Source: Stenocarpella maydis
Taxonomy: Eukaryota > Ascomycota > Sordariomycetes > Diaporthales > Diaporthaceae
Length of the DNA: 64,000 nucleotides
Direction: 5' to 3'
NCBI GenBank assembly: GCA_002270565.1
Contig: NQMI01000197.1
Span: 1 to 64,000, forward strand
The notes under the pieces are model-generated. The model searched no databases and had not been told where the DNA came from. It saw nothing but the letters and a program-made list of their open reading frames with translations. Shown piece after piece: positions 57,226 through 64,000 of this stretch. Both the position numbers and the translations under genes were made by a program. Each line of letters begins with the position of its first letter. Position 1 is the stretch's first letter.

Positions 57226-59255
57226 AATGTCTTGCAGTGTTCATTCAGGATGTCATCTACTAAGTTGAATCCAGCCACACTGGAAGGGATCTAACAGTCC
57301 AAACTTTAGATTTCTTGTGATTTCAGATGACCTCCAATATATGAAGCGGGGTCGATTGTTTTCCCCGACTGGGGAAGCGATACTGACAAATTTGAGTGCT
57401 TGGAAGTGCCCCTATGGTGTGGAAGATCTTCCATGCCTCCCCACTGTGAGCCCTAGGCAGAGCCGAGTTTGCTGCACCCGCCTACGGACTCACGGTGTCT
57501 GACGACACATTGCTCGGGGATCGTCCGGTGCTCTATGGAGCCAAGAGTGAACGATTGCAGGGAGAGAGAAATGCTCGCAGGTTTCCATTCCGGGGTGGAT
57601 ATGTTGGCATTTTGGCATGTTGGCATGAGAAGAAACGTCCGTCAGGATGCAAAATGAGAAAATCGCGGAGCTGAGAAAAGCATCAGGACGGCAAAAAGAG
57701 GGTGGAACGGCATGGCGTGTGTGGTAATTTGTCGGGAGTGCAGTTCGATATGGGATGCTGTGTGCTTTGACTTTAGAGTAATCGAGGATCCTTTTCCGCT
57801 TCCTTTTCTCGCCAGGGTAAGTGATCAGCCGGATGTACCCACAAACCGTGGATCGAGTTCACATGTAGCTTGCGTAGGATGACCGTCACGAGTGCGTTGG
57901 ATGGCCGTAAATATCAGAGAACCTCGGTGAACAACCCTTGATGAGAAAGCTGCAACTAAATACGTCTCTTTGAAGCACAAAGGGCGTTCTGATAGCGAAC
58001 TCGCCGCCATGTGCTTGTTTCGTGATGCATGCAAGAACAGCCTTTGCCTTATGTACTTCCGCGTAGGATTCTAACTTTCACCAGGGTGCAAGTAAGATCC
58101 CCTTGTATCTGATGAAGCAACCTGGACAGCCTTAGCGCACCTACCTAGATAATCAGCCTGTAGAGATTTCTGACGACTTTGTTTCATAGCTCGACATACC
58201 TTGGCCTATTTGACAAATGTCAAGACAGGCAAATGCCCAGAATGTCACGTCTTGTCGGTATGAAATTCTTTTTCTATTGAAAACACCCATGAGGTCTTTT
58301 GGGTCAACTAGTTTCCAATATTGGCGAACCACATGCGGAAAGAGACATTGACTTCAAGTGTTCCTTAATCGCTGTATGAGCTCAGTCTTTTTGAAACTGG
58401 ATACATCACGATACAGTTGTTACTCAGCAAGGTACCAAAGCACCTGTGAGACCTCGAGGTTCGATCTCCAAGCAGTATCGTAAAGCTTTAGTAGTGTGGG
58501 TCGAAAGTATCAAACCAAACAGCTATTTTCAATTTCTTGAATTTCCCCTTTTTATCTAGAAGGGTCAGTAGACTCGTGTCAGGGGCTTGGCGGTGTTATG
58601 GTGCGCTCATCTCAACATTCAACGCACGTAAAAATTCCAGAATATCTCGGAGGACTCTATGAGGGTACAATTGCTCTAAATCGGTCGTATACGAACAATA
58701 GACTCGTCCCCGATACCTGGGCCCTGGTGCTTGCACCAGCACGGGCCCACTTAGTATTTGATAGTTTATCCCAAGTAGCAACCTTGCAGCATGGCCATAG
58801 CCGCTGCACCATCAGCAGCTTCTATGAGAAGATGTTATCCATTTTTCTAGGTTTTCTACCGTGCATTAAACTTCAGATATGTGGTTCGATGATGGGGACA
58901 AGCCAATGAGAAAACAGAGAAACGTGTCAATGACCTCGCTACCACACCTCAAGCTGGACCGGGGAACTGTAACATTTCAAGCCTTTAAAACGGCGTATTG
59001 TCATGTTCGAGTGGACGTTGACGCTGAGCACTGAAATAAGTTGACTCTTAGATGCCAGTCTTGTTCCCGCGGACAGAATTCAATGCCAGATGTGCGATCA
59101 GAACTGCCCAAGTTGGGGGTCAAATAAACGTCCCCCGTGACAGAGTCCTAGGCGTGACGGGGTAGCTTTGCTCCTGCATTCGTCATAATTTCATGTGAAC
59201 TGCAGACGACTGTTTTTCATACAGCTATCAGTCAAGCTAGTGACGGGCAACCCAT
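57226..59255. other. Gene-free interval before the small secreted protein
   Basis: About 2 kb without a recognisable gene. The plus frame 58598-58909 and minus frame 58596-58781 overlap each other and show no domain. A tRNA-like aggttcgatctcc at 58457-58469 lacks the rest of a cloverleaf. Confidence 0.4.
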
Positions 59256-59262
59256 TATAAAA
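59256..59262 (+). promoter_or_regulatory. Possible TATA box of the small secreted protein gene
   Basis: TATAAAA about 183 bp before the ATG at 59445. Distance is long for a fungal TATA box but allows a leader of about 150 nt. Confidence 0.35.
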
Positions 59263-59444
59263 CCTGCACCTCCCTACACTCCATTCCAAGGTTCACTTGA
59301 GCAAACAATCTGGCCTGCTTTCTCGAAACTCCACTTGAGACTCCCCAGCTGTAGGCCTTCTCTATCTCCTAACAAGATTAAACGAGCAGCTAAATAATTT
59401 GACTATTTCCTCAAATCTTATCTATCTTAGCTCTTCTCGTTGTG

Positions 59445-60213
59445 ATGCGTCTCGCCATCACTACCTTCATAGTCTGCATAGCTCTCATGCTAGCAACAGC
59501 CAATAATGTGAGTGTTTGTCTCCCTAGGTACCTTAATCGGCTCGCCTGTGTCGATAAATAGACATCACCGACTTTTGTAAGCTGATACGGGGGTTGGAAT
59601 AGGTCACGACCTCACTCTTGGCCCCTCCTGACCCTAATTACACTATGGTCGAACTCGCTTGGGCCATCGAGACAGTTCCAGGCAGCTCGATGTCCATCAC
59701 CCTTCTCAACGGCACGGTACAGGAGGTCCACAGGCAGCTCATCACGATCAAGCCCGACTACTATGATCTCCTCCAGGAACATCGCGCGACGAGCGCGACG
59801 ACGGCCCAACCGAGCTCTTTCGGTTCCTTCAACTTGCAGTCCGACATCCCGGGTAATTGCGGCTACTGCAACGTTTGCACCAAGCGATGGGCGCCAGCCG
59901 ACTACTAGTAAGTCCCATTCTTGTGTTGCTACAGTTCCCTGAACTTTACGCCTCGGGATGGTCTAAAATCTATCACTTTGGGACCCTTGGCCGGTGATTA
60001 ATGTCTACCAGTACCATCCTTGAAGGCATCAACTACCTCAACAACCTAGAAGCCCAGCCTGAAATGGGGCCAGGGCCTAGGGAGTGCAGCAGGGTCAGCT
60101 GTGAGTTCGGTTCGGCCATTTGGTGGTGCAACGACAAGGACGAGCGCAAGGTGTTGGACTCATGGCACCAGATTGCGGAAGCTGTTGAGGACATCACACG
60201 CCAGTGTTTCTAG
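59445..60213 (+). CDS. Small secreted cysteine-rich protein, effector-like
   Basis: Three exons (59445-59507, 59603-59907, 60012-60213) with GTGAGT..ATAG and GTAAGT..CCAG introns in phase give 189 aa. Residues 1-19 are a signal peptide (FIVCIALMLATA). The mature chain has Cys in GNCGYCNVCTKRW and in RECSRVSCEFGSAIWWCND, plus the terminal QCF; the block C.RVSC....AIWWCND is one I recognise from small secreted proteins of many plant-associated and saprotrophic ascomycetes. Function is unknown in all cases I know. About 150 residues of mature size, several Cys and a clean signal peptide make it an effector-like candidate. Cutting at the first frame would lose the signal peptide. Confidence 0.8.
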
Positions 60214-60477
60214 TCCTCGAGGGATAAAGATCTGCTGACTGGTGGCCAGAGTTTCCACCCAGATGGATGGAATATTATCGTCTCCAGTGGTAACAATTGC
60301 TGAGTATCTGGATGTTTGCACACTGCGGCGTTCGCAGGGAAAACGTTTTTGGCAAATTAGCATCCTTCGGTGGTCAGTTTTGGTGGCCTGCCAAGCGGAA
60401 CTTGTATGCAAACGAGAGTACAATACGAGGTTGCATATTACTTTTTTTTTTTTCTTTCTAAAAAAAAAGGCGCGTGT

Positions 60478-61564
60478 CTAATTGGTAGACAGCGCTACAA
60501 ATGAACCAGTACTTGACGACAACAAAATCCTTGACGTTGCCCCGAAGTAAAAGACGGTCAACAGCACGGCCGTGATTACAAGCCATACTGCAGCCGTTGC
60601 TAGCATCATCCCCCTGACAAGCTCGTTAAGTGCTGCAGCATCATTGGCTTGGGGAAAGGGCACCTTCGGCACAGGTTTGTTCAGCATCTTACACAGCGGG
60701 GCCCACCCGTCGGTGATTTCCATCCAGTACATCTGCCCAGGTGGTGTCTGCTTCTCCACTGCTTTGTTGTGGAGCGCAATGAGGTCTGGAAAAGGTGCGT
60801 CAGCCAGAGTAGCTAACTGTCACAGGCATGAAGATGGTCGCTCACGAGGGCCTGGGACCGCACTTCCAGAACCTTTGGCTCCCGGATTGCCCCTGCTTCT
60901 GGAAGCTTCAATGAAAGCGGGAAACCATCGCCATGTGGGCATTGGTACCAGAAAATAGGGAAGCCACCATGGTGGTGGCACCTTGCTTAGGTTCCCCATT
61001 GTCCTCCACCATGCGTCGGGGTCCCGTCTGACGCCCATGACCTGTCCAAAAGAAGCAACTGTAAGCAGTCATTCATTGCTCTCGCTTCCGGGTGATGCGT
61101 GATGCGTGATGCGTGATCGGCAGGCATGGGAGAATTCCGGGGGATATGGATTTTGCCAAGCATGACTCACTTTGACATCGGGGTACAGCTCGATGAGTTC
61201 TCCCACGAAGTCAACGGCTGGGACATCAGCGACAGCCACGAATCCTCTGGTCACGTCACGAAGTGCTTTCAGCAAGGCAGGGCGGTTGCCTGCATCACGC
61301 TGTCTGTAGACCTCTATCCACTTCTGCACGTAGCCTGTCTTTGAGATTAGTCGAGTCTCACCAGTGGTCCAGCACACTGACTGGTACTCCTCAGTACGTA
61401 CTGTCTTCTCTTCCGACCATCTGGGAGCCACCGTGAAAGACTGGTCCGTCTAGCAGCCTTTCAAGTGCAATTGCCATCGATAAGGTTCCGGTGCGGGAAT
61501 ACCCTGCCGCGATGACCTCCAGGGTCCTCTTTGGGTCAGTGGGGACTGAGGGTCTGCCACCCAT
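60478..61564 (-). CDS. Sulfotransferase-like P-loop protein (Sulfotransfer_4 type) with C-terminal membrane anchor
   Basis: Four exons (61564-61402, 61334-61171, 61041-60846, 60785-60478), all GT..AG and in phase, give 276 aa. The P-loop-type AAGYSRTGTLSMAIALERLL starts the fold (PAPS-binding position in sulfotransferases). YVQKWIEVY, FVAVADVPAVDFVGELIELYPDVK and RRDPDAWWRTMG follow, then the WRWFPAFIE region. The PLCKMLNKPVPKVPFPQAND block is the usual end of the domain. A hydrophobic helix (MMLATAAVWLVITAVLLTVFYFG) anchors the C-terminus. These fungal proteins are often mislabelled as NAD-dependent epimerases; the substrate is unknown. The preceding frame at 61536-61772 was not used as the N-terminus because the ATG at 61564 starts the domain directly. 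Confidence 0.85.
61092..61117. repeat. Tandem repeat of an 8-bp unit (gtgatgcg)
   Basis: Three units plus a partial one, inside intron 2 of the sulfotransferase-like gene. Confidence 0.9.
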
Positions 61565-63119
61565 CTTGGAAATCTCGTAGGACTTGAGAGAAAAAGCTCA
61601 AACCGGAGAGAAACTGGAAAAGTAGAAGAAATGCTAGCGTATAGATCAAGATCAAATAGCGGCGATAGTCAGTGCTTCTCTCCCACACAGCCTCGGCTCG
61701 AAGAAGCTCTTGCTGGCGCAAAGTGTTCTTCGTGAGGCGCGCATGTTTGGCGAAAGGTTCTTTGTGGTGCATTGCGAAGTAAAAATGGGAACAGGCTTAT
61801 GGATTGATGGTGTGGTATATCAAGATCACGGGTCAGCATTATTGTTGTAATGTGACCGAACTGACGGCACCAGTTTGTTATATGGCTTCAACCCCTGTTC
61901 TGGTGGACCCTGAGGCCTGAAACGTGACGGATCATTATGGCAACGATCGTCAATCTGAAGCGTCGTGTATCCCTGGTTGGCGGCCCCTTCTGCCTCACAT
62001 TCGAGGGGCCTATTATTTTTAGCATCAGCCATAAAAGTGCGATCTTTCCTAGTAATAAGCCACCAACGTGAGTATCTAGGTACGGATGCCATGCTGCAGC
62101 CTCGGTGATGACCCTTGGCGGGTTGGCTGACGGTCAGCATGCGAGGCTGACGATGTCAGCGTTCCCGAGGAACGGGGTTGGAGATATTGGGTCTTATCAC
62201 TGCTACAGGAATTCAAAGTTGAGACCCCTTGATTCCTTATTTATGGACCTTACTTGGCCTCACCGTCATTTTCCAAGTACTGCCAATCAATCCATGCTGC
62301 AGTGGGTGCGTGACACCGGCTGAGCACGATTTGCTGGTAGCGCTCGCTCCCAAGCTTCAGTTCCGCACTGCCCACTCGAATACCAGCCTTACTCTTATTG
62401 ATTGCCACACACATTTGATATCTTGACTGCTGTCACTCTTATTGCTGCACTTGACCCAGCCCAGCTTCAAGCCGGAGCTGGTTCTTGCTCCCAGCAAACC
62501 CGACAACACTCTGCCGCCCGTCCACGGCACCTCATCAACCAACAGAAACCGTGCCCTCGAATAAACCTTCCATACCAAATTAGACTTCCCCAAACATCGA
62601 ACTCTACTTGGCCTATATCAAATCTCATGGAGCTGAAGAATCAGGCATATTCCGCGCTTGCGGTTGTGGAAGTCCGAGAGAAGGTCCCTATCCAGCCCGA
62701 GACAATCCGTGTCCAGACTTGGCCCAGAACCGCGGCAGACAAGTCCAGGAAGATCGAACTCGATGCTGAACCGAATATCCACAGGCCCAAGGGAAAGGTA
62801 TTGGAGCAGGGAGGGGCGGTCACTTATGTGATTGAAATGTTCTTCTACATGCGCAACTTCAATTTCTTCCCGCTTCAGCATTATTGACAGGGTTGAAATT
62901 AGTTTAGTCAGTGTTGGATGGGTCACGTATTGCAATACGAGTGGGGTGTTGTTCTTGTATTTCTCTGTCTCGAGTAGTGGGTGCAGTGGGCGTAGCCCGC
63001 CAGCTATCTCGGGTCTATATAGTGGGTGGTAGTTGCTGAGTAAGCAACTACGCCCTCTGGCTACAGTACGGTGGCTGTAGCGATAGCCCACCAATGTGCT
63101 GTTGCACACTACTATTGCC
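61565..63119. other. Unassigned interval, upstream of the sulfotransferase-like gene
   Basis: A minus frame at 61536-61772 with a hydrophobic segment, and plus frames at 62402-62887, show no recognisable domain. About 62930-63120 is a GC-balanced piece abutting the AT-rich tail and ending in a palindromic agttagtttagtt/aactaaact stretch; it could be the end of a transposable element. Confidence 0.35.
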
Positions 63120-64000
63120 ACAGTTAGTTTAGTTAATAGATTAAACTAAACTAATTAATAAAACCAAAGTATTAACTAAATTAACCCATTTTTTTTTTAA
63201 AATATTAAAGTAAAACTAAGTAAACTAAGAAAGAAATAATATAGTTTACTAATAAGTAGACTATATTAGTAAGTAGATTAAATTTGCAATTTTTATATAA
63301 CAATCACAGCTAGTTCTTGGCTCATAAACCTAGTAAGCAGGTTCATATTCAAGGGGCATGTAAGATAAAATTATTCTAAGCAATATAATAAAAGTAATTA
63401 AAAGTCATTAAAGATATTTTTAAGTAAATACTTAAATTAACTACTAAAGAGCTATCCTAAGCTATACTATTTAATAGTAATAATTATAAGTTTATATAGT
63501 TTATCTCTTCAGTCTAGCTTACTAGGAGTGCTAGTTACTCTTAGCAATTTAATATAGTAGAGTATATAAAGTGCTTATTACTTTAGTTACTCCCTAATAT
63601 TCAAGCGCTAGAAGCAATTATCACTTTAATTACTTTAGCTTACTTAATACTAGGTTATATGCTAGGCTGTGCTTAATTATACTGCTTACTTTAGTCTGCT
63701 ATATTAATCTAATAGGCTATTATCTTACTTATAATTAACTACTAGTATTATTTCTATTAGAGTTTTAATATTATCTCCCTTCTTTTATATATCTGTACCC
63801 TTAAAGACTTTAGTAAGTATTCTTATTTTATTTCCTTTATATTTTATCTTAAGTTTCCTTATCTAGTTAATATTATATCTTTATATATATTAAGAAGTTA
63901 GATTATAAAACCTTAGTCTTATAAAACTAATAAGTATTATATCCTTATTAATCTAGTTAATTAAAAAGGTATTTTAAATAAAACCATATTACATTTTTAT
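63120..64000. mobile_element. AT-rich, RIP-like remnant running out of the window
   Basis: Very AT-rich with many TA steps, no open frame and a sharp border at about 63120. Composition matches RIP-mutated transposon remains in Pezizomycotina. No family can be read. Part of a palindromic tagttta/taaacta motif sits at its left border. Confidence 0.45.

Noticed and set aside
58457..58469. tRNA T-arm-like aggttcgatctcc
   Set aside because: No matching acceptor stem, D arm or anticodon arm upstream.
1..64000. CRISPR arrays, operons, riboswitches or phage genes
   Set aside because: Spliced eukaryotic genes throughout; the tandem repeats found are short microsatellite or minisatellite runs without spacers.

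Overview
The window looks like nuclear DNA of a filamentous ascomycete (Pezizomycotina, probably Sordariomycetes). Genes are GC-rich with short GT..AG introns (about 55-220 nt, often with a CTAAC/CTGAC branch site). Products include fungal secreted glycosidases, an endothiapepsin-type protease, a UstYa/DUF3328 protein, fungal MIA40 and a BOS1 SNARE. AT-rich islands full of TA and stop codons look like repeat-induced point mutation (RIP). I did not identify a species.

Layout. 1-2542: a decayed Mutator-like element (MULE) with 203-bp terminal inverted repeats that contain telomere-type TTAGGG units. 4.4-6.3 kb: a fungal protein with a GDCG-type protease-like core, a zinc-finger-like segment and a coiled coil. 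6.8-13.6 kb: a small PLDc_N membrane protein, then two secreted hemicellulases (GH115 and a double GH43). 16.2-17.6 kb: a secreted aspartic protease. 17.6-23.8 kb is gene-poor. 23.8-30 kb is conserved core genome: a Myb/SANT-like nuclear protein, an OM14-like mitochondrial outer-membrane protein and MIA40.

31-38 kb is accessory. It holds a UstYa-family gene (two HxxHC motifs), a divergent 98-aa secreted precursor with two Tyr/Gly/Lys-rich blocks around a proline/dibasic linker, a metzincin protease gene broken by one in-frame TAG, and a possible NRPS condensation-domain relic. UstYa proteins oxidise tyrosine-containing cores of fungal RiPPs (ustiloxin/phomopsin class), so the UstYa plus Tyr-rich pair is my best candidate for an undescribed system.

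38-44.4 kb returns to core genes: thiamine pyrophosphokinase, BOS1 and a vacuolar/secreted-type subtilase. 46-49 kb is a decayed ThrE/Prm10-type transporter. 49.9-52.1 kb is a mitochondrial-looking [4Fe-4S] L-serine dehydratase. 52.8-55.1 kb is a secreted BBE-type flavo-oxidase. 59.4-61.6 kb holds a small secreted Cys-rich protein and a fungal sulfotransferase-like protein. The end (about 63.1-64 kb) is AT-rich, RIP-like DNA. Intron boundaries were worked out by reading frames and splice motifs, with no transcript support.
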